A DNA stretch of 64,000 nucleotides from Branchipolynoe longqiensis (lineage: Eukaryota > Annelida > Polychaeta > Phyllodocida > Polynoidae), in assembly GCA_030323885.1 (NCBI GenBank), contig CM059186.1:155467064-155531063 (forward strand), given 5' to 3'. Shown piece by piece: positions 39,950 through 51,559 of the stretch. Every line of letters starts with the position of its first letter. Within the stretch, counting starts at the first letter, position 1. The notes under the pieces were generated by a model that did no database searches, was not told the DNA's origin, and saw only the letters and a program-made list of their open reading frames with translations. Both the position numbers and the translations under genes were made by a program.

Positions 39950-42160
39950 CATAAGCAGCTCACGGCGGGAGGACGTTCGCTGAGCTGCTCTGGCAGGATT
40001 TAACTACTACAACACTTTAACCAACTGTAAGTATTGCAAAATCGCGATAAACTTCTTAAGGATGGTTTATAGTAGGTATCCCAAGTGAAATTTTGTATGA
40101 GTTCGGAGTTTGATATAAATGATTCCATCTGTTAGTATATGCAATTCGAAATACAATGATACTTCATTTGTCAAAATCGGTCAAGTATTAAGGCAAATAC
40201 AGCCTTTTTAAATTTTACTAACCCTACTTGAAATCGGTCACGCTGCAAAGTCTAAAAGATAGCATTTTTGATGGTCTCCAAAATTTAAAGGGATCACCCA
40301 GCTTGCTCCACAAGGCAGAGGCTAAGAGAGTCCCTGGTCTGTACACAGTGTATATACAGTTACAGGTGCATGGGGTGGCTAGTTTTAAAAATATAGACCT
40401 TCAAACTTGGTAAAAATAGCATTTTCCTTGAATTCACCATTTGTGAAATTAGGCCCCAGAGCACTTTTTCGAGTGCGCTGGTGGTAAAAATTGCCACCCA
40501 AATTGATTCTTTTCTAATTATCCCGGGCCTATGGGGTAGTGCTAGTAACTCTATTTTTTTTCAAGGCCCCAAACCATGGGGAACAATTAAAATAAATAGG
40601 CTGAAAACACCCGAGAGCCAGTTTTGGCAGGTGATAAAATTTGGTGAAAAACTGGCTTTTTGGAAAAGTTTGAAAAATCACAGAACAAAAACTGTACAAT
40701 GGAATTGGATGAAATTTTCAGGTGCTATTCATCTTTATCAGATACTTCAATACATCCATAACAACATACATTACAAAACAGTTAAATATTTTATAAGTGA
40801 GGAGAAAGAATGCACATTTTACCAAAATCATGAAAAATGTTGAGTTTGAAAAAAATTATAGCTCCCAAAATTAAAACTAAGGAAATGAGCAGTGGAAATG
40901 AGGAAGACCAGTTCTCCTGCTTAAACTAATAATGTATCCAAAAACTAATTTTTTTAATTTTTTTTTTAAAAAACCCCCCAAAAAACCCATTTTTAGTCAT
41001 TAAATCGCCGTGCGCATGAGCGCCATAGGTTCGCATGAGCGCTGATAATTATGATTGGACAGGAAATTAAATTCTCTTTAATTCAATACCAACTTTTAAT
41101 GGTTTTTAAATTATATTTTCAGTAGAAAATAGCACTTAAAATGGAAATTTTTGTAACTTCAAATTTCAATCATTTTTTTTGCATTTTCTCTAAAATTAAA
41201 ACATATAGAGTTTTATATGAATGGAAAGCTCGGAATCTCACCTATCTAGGGGTATTAGTACCTTTTTCCTGGGTACTTTGATCAACAAATGGCGTTGTTG
41301 CACAAATTGGATGTACACTAGCTAATTCTACTAGGGATACCATGACACATCTCCACCTGGGAAATTACATGGTTTGAGAGTGAAAAATGGGAGTTGGTGG
41401 TAGTTTATATTTAGCTATATCAGGCTTATTTATTTGAATAATAAAATGAATCCAAGACCAGGTTAAAGGTAAGAGAACAAAGGTTGTTTCTGCTGTAATA
41501 CATTTGTAAAAGTCCTTTGTGGTTTGTTTTGGCAAGATGTTGAAGTGGAGCATTTTTTGATAGAATTTGGCATATTCAACAAGTAATCAGCCTGGGTTTG
41601 GGGTACCTATTTATAGCATCCAATTATGAAAGCTTAGAACTTTCTCAGGTCCGATTTGGACATGTTTTGGGTGTTATAAAAAACACAAGGTTAGAACACT
41701 TATGTACAGAACCGAAACCGATACCGCTTGATAGCGCAAGCTGTATACAGACAGGCAGAGATGTTAACCCGAGTTGCATCTCCTAAGGAAATTCCTCCGA
41801 ACCCTAAAAGAGGGTTTTGTTGGGGATGATCCTGGGTTTCTTTTATAGACTCCCCAGACCGGTTTTTGAGGCGAGCCTCCGAGTTTCGTAATATTTTCTT
41901 CAACTTGCTGGCGCAGAATGCCGCGGGTGGGAGAAGTGTACGAAACAGAGAGAGCGGGCGTGCCAATGGCCGCCCCTCCGTTTGGTTGGTTTCGCTACCG
42001 ATAAAACCTACGGCATACCATTAGCTTAACGCCTGTATACAGAACGGTGTAAACACGTTACTCTATACCATACGAATAATACCTCAACCCAGTTTTGGGG
42101 CTCACTTTGTGACCATGTTGAGACGATACCGGTATTAAGTAACTTTTTTGTTACAGAAAC
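39950..42160 (+). other. DIRS leader region, non-coding
   Basis: 2.2 kb between left terminus and gag. 41820-42140 aligns with the leader of the minus copy; 40050-41800 has no counterpart there and may be extra inserted AT-rich sequence. No protein-like frame is recognised. Confidence 0.5.
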
Positions 42161-42162
42161 CG

Positions 42163-43456
42163 ATGGCCACCAAGCGCAACAAAGTTCCGCCGGCAGCGGC
42201 AGAAGGCCGCGTGCCCTCAGGGTACGATTCGTCGCCGCCACAGACGCGGCCACCGTCCCCACAGCCAGGAGCTGGTCCTTCGGATACGGATAGCGGAGAC
42301 GAGATCCTAGAGGACAAGATCGTCAGGCTTATGGAGAAGTACAAACATACACAACCCGTTACACGGGTTCCCTCTCCTCCTATCCCAGACGACGACTGGG
42401 AAGACTTTTTGGATGATGAAACTGAATCAGCATTTGAGGTTCCGAAACTGAAAGTCAAGAGGCTCAAGAGACCCGTGAGTAGCTCAGGTGATGAATTCAC
42501 CAAAGTCAACAAGAAGCGGGTTAAAAAGACCAAGAAGAACAAAAAGAAAAAGAAGAAGGACTCATCATCTAATGATTCAGATGACTCGTCCTCGACGGAG
42601 TCTGACTCAGACACCGAAAGAGCGGGTGTCTATGCACGGATAGGGGCAAAAATTAAAAAGAAATGCCCGTTGGCGAAAGCAAAGAGGTTGCGTACCACAA
42701 CCATGATGAGGGAAACGTTAAAAGGACATTTCCACACATTTAAACCCGCTGAGGTGATCAGTAAGCTGACCGAACAAATCTCAGGAATCAAAGGCGTTCC
42801 CGAGTCCATCAGCAAGGAAATGGATGCAGGTATCCAACTCTCGGACGAGAGACGGCGTTACGAGAACGCGTTGTGTACCATCCATAGAGCAGTGCTCGGA
42901 GCTCTGACTTCCATAACTCCGGTAGCAAACAGAATGCAAGCCGAGAATAAATTCTCGTCGCTTGCTCGCACCATGGATAAAGGCATTGCGCTGCTTACCG
43001 CAGCGTCGAACTTTATGACGTTTCGAGAACGTCTTTAAGTCGGTGACCACAGATGCTGGCAAAGAAGTTGCCAGGTCTAAGAAAGTTACAGACAATGACG
43101 GTAAAGAATACACACTTTACCTCCCACCAAAGCCAGTGCTAGGTAAGCCGCTGGACAAAACCAAAATGTTTGGGGGACAGCTAGCGTACCTCTTCAAAGC
43201 AGAGGAGGTAGACACGAAAAGCGCTAAGAAAACTGACAGGGGTAAGAAGTTTGACAACCCCGGCAAATTCCGACGCCCCTGCTCGGATTTTCGCTTCCGC
43301 CGAGGAGGCAGGCCAGGACGCGGAGGTCCATCCTTCGGGTTCAGTCCCAGGGGACGCGGCAGAGGAGAACGACAGACCACGGGGTGGAACGAGAACCGCG
43401 GGTACAAAAGGGAGTTTACACCCAGACCCCAGTTCCCACGGCCAGGAGCCAAGTAG
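42163..43456 (+). pseudogene. DIRS gag, one frameshift
   Basis: Begins MATKRNKVPPAAAEGRVPSG after an acceptor-like TTTGTTACAG. A charged, serine-rich part with a Lys cluster (about 124-140) leads to a helical segment (CALCTIHRAVLGALTS region), then at about 43025 the frame changes and the second half continues from FENVFKSVTTDAGKEVA to an arginine-glycine-rich nucleic-acid-binding tail (RRGGRPGRGG, PRGRGRGER). No CCHC knuckle. The end overlaps the RT frame by 73 bases. It should form the particle that packages element RNA. Confidence 0.75.
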
Positions 43457-44931
43457 AGTCGACAACACAGACTTCTACCCTCAACACGGTGTCTGAAGAG
43501 ACACAAACATATGTAAGCACATTTAAGGCAGGAAATATCCTGAACTGTTTACACAACTGGTGTAATATTACAAATGATAGCGAAATGTTGGAAATTGTAA
43601 AAGGGGTTCAAATACCCTTCACAGATATACCAAAACAGAAAAGAGTTCCGTTCCCATATAAATTTAACGCAGAAGAAAAACTACAAATTGATTTTCAGGT
43701 TTCTCTTTTTGAGACTAAGAGAATTATTGAACGAGTACACAATACAGAAGGACAGTTTATTTCTAATGTGTTTTCTAGGCCGAAACCAAATGGCGAAATT
43801 CGCATGATTTTGGACTTAACCAAATTAAATGAGTCGGTTACATACAAACATTTTAAAATGTTCTCATTAGAAACGGCGAGAGATTTAATTACGCCGGAAG
43901 CCTGGCTCGCCAGTGTAGACTTAAGAGATGCGTATTACACATTCTCCATTTGCAAAGAACACAGAAAATTTCTGAGATTTATTTGGAACGGTACCCTCTT
44001 CCAATTTACATGCATGCCTAATGGTCTAGCTTGCGCACCGCGACTGTTTACCAAATTGTTAAAACCTGTTTTTGCAGTCATGGGTAGAATAGGACACACA
44101 ATGTTCCCATACATAGATGATTCATTTATTATGGCAGAATCCTTTGATAAATGCCAAACGGCAGTTACTGATTTGTGTGCTATATTAACAGATTTAGGAT
44201 TTTACATTCATAACAAGAAATCTGTTTTCGTCCCGAATAGGGAATTAAAATGCTTAGGGTTTCTGATTAACACCAAAGCCATGACCGTATCTCTAACGGA
44301 ACAGAAACTCCAGAAGTTTCATGACACAGCCTCCCAGCTGCTTGACATATCCAGGCCAAAGATTAGACAGGTCGCCGTCCTTATCGGGAAAATGGTCTCG
44401 TATGCACCGGCTGTTCTTTATGGAGCCGCGCATATCAAATCTCTAGAAATAGACAAGAATAGAGCGTTAGCACGCAAACAAGGTAACTTCGAAAGACCAA
44501 TGAACATTTCCCGAGACGGCTGTAAAGACATTTTTTGGTGGATCGAGAATATTGATAACTCCCCCAATCCCATTCAAATGGGTCAACCCAACACGGTAGT
44601 TACTACCGATGCTTCATTACAAGGTTGGGGAGCTCATCGAAATGATGTAGCCACAGGGGGTAGATGGTTAGATAACGAAAAATCAGACCATATTAATGTT
44701 CTTGAATTAAGAGCGATTTACTTGGGCCTTTTGAGTCTAATTAAAATACCTAAAAAGACGGTTCAACTTCTGACAGATAACACTACAGCTATGGCATATG
44801 TCAGGAATATGGGAGGTACAAAGTCAAAAGATTGCAATAACTTGGCACAGAGTATTTGGAACTGGGGCGCAACAACATCAAATATGGTTAACCATATCTC
44901 ATATCCCAGGTTCGCAGAACGTCCTGGCTGA
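43384..44931 (+). CDS. DIRS reverse transcriptase/RNase H
   Basis: 515 codons. RT fingers [20 protein letters not shown], palm [32 protein letters not shown], catalytic YIDDSFI, thumb LGFLINTKAMTV; then RNase H with [33 protein letters not shown] and [14 protein letters not shown] (acidic residues D, E, D in order). The final part is out of frame: after SIWNWGA, the RNase H end (ISHIPGSQNVLADKKSR) continues in the 44798-45376 frame, a one-base shift near 44870. Confidence 0.92.
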   Translation: MEREPRVQKGVYTQTPVPTARSQVESTTQTSTLNTVSEETQTYVSTFKAGNILNCLHNWCNITNDSEMLEIVKGVQIPFTDIPKQKRVPFPYKFNAEEKLQIDFQVSLFETKRIIERVHNTEGQFISNVFSRPKPNGEIRMILDLTKLNESVTYKHFKMFSLETARDLITPEAWLASVDLRDAYYTFSICKEHRKFLRFIWNGTLFQFTCMPNGLACAPRLFTKLLKPVFAVMGRIGHTMFPYIDDSFIMAESFDKCQTAVTDLCAILTDLGFYIHNKKSVFVPNRELKCLGFLINTKAMTVSLTEQKLQKFHDTASQLLDISRPKIRQVAVLIGKMVSYAPAVLYGAAHIKSLEIDKNRALARKQGNFERPMNISRDGCKDIFWWIENIDNSPNPIQMGQPNTVVTTDASLQGWGAHRNDVATGGRWLDNEKSDHINVLELRAIYLGLLSLIKIPKKTVQLLTDNTTAMAYVRNMGGTKSKDCNNLAQSIWNWGATTSNMVNHISYPRFAERPG

Positions 44932-45376
44932 CAAAAAGAGCAGAGTCTTTCACGATCACTTAGAATGGAAATTAAACACAAAAATTTTCAACAAAATTTG
45001 TCAACAATGGGGGTCACCTACGGTAGACTTATTTGCATCAAGAAATAATTTCAAGATTAACAAATATGTGTCATGGCACCCAGAACCATTTGCTTGGCAC
45101 ATAGATGCTTTCTCACTGATTTGGGAAAATGAATTTTATTACATTTTCCCCCCCTTTAATCTCATTACCAGAGTGGCACGAAAGATAAAGATGGATCGGT
45201 CCCACGCCATTCTGATTGTCCCCGAATGGGACACACAACCGTGGCTAGCGGGAATAGTCTCGACAGCCAGCGACTGCCTAAGATTCCCAAAATCCCAAGG
45301 AAATCTAACTCACCAAGGCCCTCTGGAACATCACGGCAACGTAGCAACAACACCATTGCTTGCATTCCTTTTCTGA
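44870..45376 (+). CDS. DIRS RNase H end and C-terminal domain, shifted frame
   Basis: Carries IPGSQNVLADKKSR, the end of RNase H, and then the domain typical of DIRS polymerases: [55 protein letters not shown]. Overlaps the recombinase frame by about 150 bases, as in the minus copy. Confidence 0.85.
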   Translation, partial: QQHQIWLTISHIPGSQNVLADKKSRVFHDHLEWKLNTKIFNKICQQWGSPTVDLFASRNNFKINKYVSWHPEPFAWHIDAFSLIWENEFYYIFPPFNLITRVARKIKMDRSHAILIVPEWDTQPWLAGIVSTASDCLRFPKSQGNLTHQGPLEHHGNVATTPLLAFLF

Positions 45377-46340
45377 ATAAATACCTAGAACAATTTGGTT
45401 TACACAAAATTACACAAGAACGGTTGGTGTCGCATGCGTGGAGAAAAGGAACAGTTAAAATGTATACCACATATTTGGAGAAAAAAAATGGGGCGTTTAC
45501 TGTCTTATTCAAAAGGTTAAACCGATGGATCCAACCATTGCCCAAGTGTGCAGATTTGTCAGGATGTTAGAACAAGATGGCCTCGGTTACGGCGCAATTA
45601 ATGCGGCCAGGTGTGCTCTATCGATCATTCTTCCCAGGTTAGGGGGAGAAACAATGGGTAAACATCACGTAATACACTGGGTACTAAGGGGGATTTATGA
45701 ACGAAACCCACCTAAACCAAAATACGACCGATTTTGGGATGTGTCACTGGTCTTCAAAATGTTTAAGGATTGGCCACATAATAGATTTCTAGATATAAAA
45801 CAATTAGGGTTTAAGTTGGCACTTTTATTACTGTTAGTCACAGGTCATCGAGGCCAAACTATAGTGGCACTTTCACTCGATGGACTGGAAATAGATAGAA
45901 GGCAAGCCACCTTCGATTTAACAACATTGTTAAAATCTAATCGCATAGGCGACCCTTTGTCATCAATTGATGTAATGCAATTCAAGGACAATCCAAAACT
46001 GTGTGTAGTTTCTGCGATTAGAACATATATATCCAAGACACAAGGAGTTAGAAACTCAAGACAATTATTGATAAGCTTTATTAAGCCACACAAGGGCATT
46101 TCAAGGGACACACTCGCCCGTTGGACAATTAATGTGCTAAAGCTGGCAGGAGTGAATACGGACAAATATGCGTCACACTCAACGAGAGGAGCCATGGTGT
46201 CAAAGGCACGCCTCCTAGGAATTTCGGTCAAGCGCATACTAGCGCATGCAGGGTGGAAGACCGAACGATCGTTTGCCAGACATTATAACAAGCGTCTGGA
46301 GAAGCCCAGTGGTGTCGCACAACGACTGCTACAGCATTAA
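45226..46340 (+). pseudogene. DIRS tyrosine recombinase, one frameshift
   Basis: N-terminal part 45226-45570 and C-terminal part 45525-46340 are in different frames; the break is near an A8 run (45480-45487), since the minus copy reads through with [14 protein letters not shown]. The catalytic set is complete in the second part: [10 protein letters not shown] (Arg), ASHSTRGAM (His, Arg), AHAGWKTE (His/Trp position) and RHYNKRL (Tyr). This enzyme is expected to integrate the circular intermediate. Confidence 0.92.
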
Positions 46341-46467
46341 AGGTCAAAAGGTGAGAACATAAGCATAGTCACAATAGTGATTTTAACAATGTTCCATACC
46401 AAACAAATAATCAGAATAACATAACAATAACAATGAAATATCAGGATAAAATGATATTACGTAAAGT

Positions 46468-46625
46468 CTCCCTAGCCTGCGGCTAGCCTGAGGCTATATA
46501 CCGAGGTAAAATAGATTAGTTAGACAAATCTTACCTTGGTATAGATGATGGATAACTATTGTTTTCCCGAGGTATAAGCCTCGGCTAGACGTGGGTGAGG
46601 GCCCACCCTCCACACCCTACCACGT
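46468..46625 (+). repeat. DIRS internal complementary region
   Basis: Complement of the left end (to 46512, CGAGGTAAAAT) directly followed by complement of the right end (AGATTAGTTAGAC from 46513), i.e. the sequence of the closed circle. Confidence 0.88.
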
Positions 46626-46825
46626 CTAGTCTGTTGCTTGTACAAAGGAAACATTAGTTTTTAAAGAATTTATTAGAGATCATTTTATCCTGAATTAGTA
46701 GGTAAAGATTGCTGGACCCGGATGTGCTTATCTCTCCCTCACCCACGTCTAGCCGAGGCTTATACCTCGGGAAAACAATAGTTATCCATCATCTATACCA
46801 AGGTAAGATTCGTCTAACTAATCTA

Positions 46826-48520
46826 TATATAGGTCATATAACTTCAGCAGCATTCAGGTGACGTGGTATAATGCTACTACTACTGTTAAGTATTCATTCT
46901 AGAATAGTTGTGAGTATACATTGTAGTTACAGAACCAAATTTAGATCTATCTGAATCTCAGTGGTTTATATAGATGACCAGTCTGGGCTAGCGGGACAAG
47001 AACTGCACTCGTAAATGAGCGCAAACACAACTTTGTCTGAATTCTCTGTCTATATAGTAAAAGTGCGCCGCGATACTAACAGTATTCTGCAGTGGGGTTA
47101 CTTACCCACCCACCAACCCCTCCCTTTAAAAAAAAAAAAAAAAAAATCTAGATCACAAAGATATATGTGTTATGTGAAAAACGTGGTTTTTCTGCATTTA
47201 TGAATCGTCGCCTAAGCAGAAATGTATTATTTATCAGTGTCATATTCAGAAAGTCTTCCCCGCCTGCCCTAAATAAATTGTTGTATTTGGAATGGTGCTT
47301 TATTACGAAGAGATTTCTATAACTTCTTGCATGGCACTATGTTGTGTACTAACAGTGCAGCCCAGATTGTGAACAAATCACTACTCCTTACTCACTGACA
47401 ACCTATTTGGTTATGTAGACAGAGAAGCCATCCAAAGCTGTACTGAAGTGCATTTGTACAGTGCAGTGCTGATCCCGCTATAAGCAAGTAATTAACCCTG
47501 CAAGTGAATTGTATGCAATTGTAATAATATTTTATTCACTGGCAGTAAACAAATATGGCTGCATTAACTCTTGACATTTGACTTTTTTCTTTCTTTAAAA
47601 AAATAAATAATCAAAATGTATCGAATGCTGATCCCTGACCCCGACCCCGATCCCCAGACCGAAAAATGGATGGGATAGTTGTTGTGAATACAAAAATCAA
47701 CACTTCAACAAAAACTCATCCACATAAGTGTTACATGTATTTCACCTTGTGTTTGGTGTAACCAATCGGCCAATTGTGTGCCCATTAACATACAAACAAG
47801 GGAGGGGGATGAGATCATTTCGCATGACATTTTGTAACTGTTTCTTATATCAGTTTTCATGTCTCATATCCTACTAGCTTCCTTGAATGATCTGTTTCTT
47901 CTATTTAAAGTTGATGAAAGCATTACATTTTCCAACTTAGATACTAATGCCGTTACAGACTACATCACCGGTCCAGCCACGTGGTGCATTGTGGGATGTG
48001 TCAGAGCAAAACAAACCTGCAAGAAGCACATGGCACATGCTAATACACTGGGTGCAGCTATGAAATGTGTTAGTTTCAGCTCATCTCAGCTCTTGTTTGA
48101 AACATAGCACACTAACTAAAAAATATATCTATAATAAATTAAGATATTAATCTGTTATTCAGCATTGCATTTACATCAATATAATCAGCACATCTTATGC
48201 CATGTGCATTTAGATTTAGACAAATCTGGGCACTCAGACTAGTGTTAGAGCCATAGCCAGAGTCACTTTTACTTATTTTATTCATGTTTTTATTTATATC
48301 CTATGATTAATGACATGTAGAAATAGAAAATGATTAGGGTTATTCAGATATTGGTTATATATTTCTTTGAAACAAGTTTTTGTTGACACATTTGACATTT
48401 TAATATTTAGAACAAGAATTACTTATATCTAATCAATGGTGATGTAAACATCAGTCTGTAAAGTGACTGAAATTGTATGTTTCAAAATGCTTAATTCACT
48501 ATATTATTATATTGCATCCT
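46826..48520. other. Intergenic, no gene supported
   Basis: Weak open frame 47859-48107 lacks recognisable features. A poly-A/AT run at 47129-47147. No repeat family assigned. Confidence 0.4.
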
Positions 48521-48527
48521 TCCGTCC

Positions 48528-48710
48528 ATGTTTGTGCCAAATTGTTATGTATTTCTATTAATTTGGAATAAAATGGAAGTTTTGCCCTATGCGTATTGGC
48601 AAACTCAATGGCTGTACGCCTTTGTTTTCACCGCGTGCACACTCGGAACCGTGATCTGGTCTGTTAAGCATGTGTTGCTGGATAAAACGGAATACCAGTC
48701 AATTTCATAG
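48528..48710 (+). CDS. Possible small tryptophan-rich membrane protein
   Basis: 60 codons; the part from MEVLPYAYWQTQWLYAFVFT onward (45 residues) has codon and CpG use unlike the AT-rich surroundings, one hydrophobic helix (LYAFVFTACTLGTVIWSV) and a polar tail. No homologue recognised and no clear upstream splice acceptor. It lies on the same strand as NDUFB1, 650 bp before it. Confidence 0.35.
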   Translation: MFVPNCYVFLLIWNKMEVLPYAYWQTQWLYAFVFTACTLGTVIWSVKHVLLDKTEYQSIS

Positions 48711-49006
48711 GACTTATAATAACTTGTTTATTATTTTAAGATCCTTATTAAAATTCCTTTCAGCAATAGATAATTTTGAAGGCCAAATCTTTCAATAATT
48801 ACCGTATATACTTGAGTAAAAGTCGATCTTATGAAAAAAATAAAGAAAAGTTGTATTATTGGTGAAGCCAGTAGTGTGAGAATTTTGACTTGCACACAGA
48901 AATTAATTTGGTGTATTTTTCACTTCGGGTAACATCAAAGTTAGTCATTTAAACTAAGTTACTTCCAACTACAGTACGGTCAATTATAACAAATCAACTT
49001 AATATA

Positions 49007-49197
49007 CAGTAAAACCTCTCTAAATTGACCGACCCTGGGACCAACTTTAAATGGCCCATTTAGAGAGGTGGTCGGCTTAGGGAGGTTTTTTTTTATCATT
49101 ACAATGGTGTTTTGTGGGGGATCGTTTGGGACCCAAATAAAGTGATCGATATGGGGGATCGTCGATCTTTGGAGGTGGTTAGTGAGAGATTTTACTA
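49007..49197. mobile_element. pogo/Tigger-like MITE
   Basis: Starts CAGTAAAACCTCTCTAAA and ends GTGAGAGATTTTACTA with TA on both sides. Contains an internal inverted pair around TTTAGAGAGGT. Confidence 0.75.
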
Positions 49198-49356
49198 TAG
49201 TTATCTTCTTCTTTTTTTTAAGACACAAACTGAAAACCATTGGACCCTGCAACTTTAACATCAAGTTTGAGAAGTGGCAATGAGCTTTATATCCAACCAC
49301 CTCCCTTTATTCCTCTTACTTTAGGTGTCCGTCTGTTTGTGTAATCAGTAGGGAGG

Positions 49357-49542
49357 ATGATCCGGCGGGGTGTGATGACGAAGGACTTCGTTGCGAAGTA
49401 CTGGTTCATCCCAGCGGTGCTCGGCGCCTACGGCTTCGGGGCATGGATTCAGCGCCAGCTCGACGAAGGCTATAGAGACTACCACAACAAGAGCGCTCTG
49501 TTCGGTGGCCGCAAGCTGATGGAAGGGGAGCGGGTATGGTGA
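49357..49542 (+). CDS. NDUFB1: NADH:ubiquinone oxidoreductase subunit NDUFB1
   Basis: 61 codons. From residue 8, VAKYWFIPAVLGAYGFGAWIQ forms a single membrane span, then RQLDEGYRDYHNKSALFGGR aligns with the RxNKSMLF region of vertebrate NDUFB1, and the protein ends GERVW, close to the EVTWK end of the human protein. Length matches the family (about 58). An acceptor (TTTGTGTAATCAG) precedes TAGGGAGG-ATG, so an untranslated first exon lies upstream; the inner Met (residue 7) could be the real start. A polyadenylation signal AATAAA is at about 49647. Accessory subunit of the membrane arm of mitochondrial complex I. Confidence 0.8.
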   Translation: MIRRGVMTKDFVAKYWFIPAVLGAYGFGAWIQRQLDEGYRDYHNKSALFGGRKLMEGERVW

Positions 49543-49986
49543 AACAGCATAGCACCTTATTGTACAGTCACTGATAAATGTAGCGCTCACAGACAGATGA
49601 AGCGGTGATTTAATTGTGATTAATGTATTGATGTAAAATTAAATGGAATAAAACAAACCCTGTATTTCATGTTGAGCATTTCTTGTCTGATTTGTAAACA
49701 TACTTGGAATATGATTAAAGTTTAAAGTTGTAGAGTCCGATGGTTTTGGGTTTCTGTCATTTTCTGAGATAAATACATGAGGTTGATTATTATCTTAGCT
49801 TACTTTAGTTTGAAGTAACTTTTATTTTAAATGTCTAACTTTTGAGACATGCAAAACTTATTTTGGCCAACAGGCCAACACACAAATATCATGTGCTTCT
49901 GCAGTAACAGGTTATGTTAATTGCCTCAGTATTCCCTTCTATGTGAAGACAAATGTTTGATAAGTGCATCAATATCTAAATTAGAT

Positions 49987-50824
49987 CAGAGAGCGTGTAT
50001 ATAAACAGATGAGAGGGACAACTCCCGCGAAAAACGGTAACACAGGCTACAGTGGCGTTCCTGGCGGTTAGTGTTGAACAAGCCTTGAGTTTGCCGGTAC
50101 GCTCAGTGCAAAACATTTGTTTTTATTCAAAATTAATAGAAATCCAGAACCCTAACCTTATAAATTAAATATAATCTTGTTGGTAAACATGTTTTCTATA
50201 TGTGTACTAAGCGGCTTGTTTCTATTTGGTGTAGTTTTAGAGATATTTCACTTTTTCTGTAGGAAGATTGCACACGACCATTGACAATGCCTTGAGTTTG
50301 CCGTATGCGTAGTGAAAAACGTCAGTTTTATTCCAAATTAATAGAAATCCAGAACCCTAACCATATCAATTTAATATAATCTTGTTGGTAAACATGTTTT
50401 CTATGTGTATTCCAATCAGTTTGTTTCTAGGTGGTGTAGTTTTAGAGATATTTCACTTTTTCTGTAGGAAGATTGCACACGACCATTGACAATGCCTTGA
50501 GTTTGCCGTACGCGTAGTGAAAAACGTCAGTTTTATTCCAAATTAATAGAAATCCAGAACCCTAACCATATCAATTTAATATAATCTTGTTGGTAAACAT
50601 GTTTTCTATGTGTATTCCAATCAGTTTGTTTCTAGGTGGTGTAGTTTTAGAGATATTTCACTTTTTCTGGATGAAGATTGCACACGACCATTGACAATGC
50701 CTTGAGTTTGACAGCTGTGTCATACACTGTTCAACAACCACCACTTGGAGCGCCACAGTCGGCAGATGTTACATGCTCTAGTATGGGAGTTGTCCCTCTC
50801 ATCTGTTTATATACACGCTCTCTG
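49987..50824. mobile_element. hAT-like MITE with internal triplication
   Basis: TIR begins CAGAGAGCGTGTATATAAAC, at least 40 bp nearly perfect on both ends, flanked by ATTAGAT on each side. The interior carries about three copies of a 205-bp unit containing the AGAGATATTTCACTTTTTCT motif and GCACACGACCATTGACAATG. Non-coding. Confidence 0.88.
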
Positions 50825-51110
50825 ATTAGATAGCTGTTTTGGGGTTGAAAAGTTGTTTTCATTGGACTGCAATGCAAAGGCAGACAGAGTTGTGGAGGGT
50901 TGGAACTCCCTGATATCGTAGAGTTGTGGACGATTAGAACTGATGAATATTCATCACATATACTGACATACTTTTGGGTGAGAAAAATCGGTGTGCTATA
51001 AACTAAATCTCACCTGACTATATTGTAATTTAGTTAAAAGATAAATATAATATTGACTTTAAATTTCAAATCATGATGCAGTCAGTATTGCATAACATTA
51101 AATAGGTAGC

Positions 51111-51318
51111 CAGGGGCATAGCTAGACCTTTAACGATGTGTACTCCTAATTTCGGCAGGGGGTTTAGGGGGCCGTTTAAGCTTAAGCTGGCGGATTTTAG
51201 ACTTGAGTTTTCGACACTCCGGACTACTACATGCCTCCTCTCTCTCTTTATTATTTTTTTATTTTTGTTGTTGACAAAACGATGTGGACGTTTTGGTGTA
51301 CACCTAGCTACGCCCCTG
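51111..51318. mobile_element. MITE with CAGGGGC-type ends
   Basis: CAGGGGCATAGCTAGAC and the complement of GTGTACACCTAGCTACGCCCCTG, flanked by GTAGC on both sides; 208 bp. Confidence 0.8.
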
Positions 51319-51559
51319 GTAGCCCGTACTTTGAGCTACACTATTTTCATAAATGCCTAATATAGCTCAACAAGTATACATTTAATATGTATGAAATCAT
51401 TACTTCATTTGTGCGTAACACAGTAAAGTCTACACTATTCACGCCGTGGCCATGTTGAAACCAGATCGAGGACACATACGCGTCTGTGAGGTGCTGCTGT
51501 ATGAAAAGTCATGCGAGTACTTTTTCGTCGACCAAAGCCTCTCGAAATCACTCAAATTT

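Larger units (their letters stand above)
39876..46825 (+). mobile_element. DIRS-type tyrosine-recombinase retrotransposon
   Basis: About 6.95 kb. Left terminus ATTTTACCTCGGTATATAGC (39876), right terminus ending GTCTAACTAATCT (46824). The termini are inverted and share GGGAGAGATAAGCACATCC with GGGTCCAGCAA. It encodes gag, RT/RNase H and a tyrosine recombinase, and has an internal complementary region. No integrase or aspartic protease is present. Flanks are TATATATAT left and ATATATA right, with no target duplication, as expected for insertion by a tyrosine recombinase. Several one-base frame breaks mean it is probably not active as it stands. Confidence 0.93.

Noticed and set aside
42135..42614. 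159-codon Ser/Phe-rich minus frame opposite DIRS gag
   Set aside because: Shadow of the Lys/Ser-rich gag reading on the plus strand.
47859..48107. 82-codon plus frame
   Set aside because: No domain and AT-rich first half; not enough evidence for a gene.
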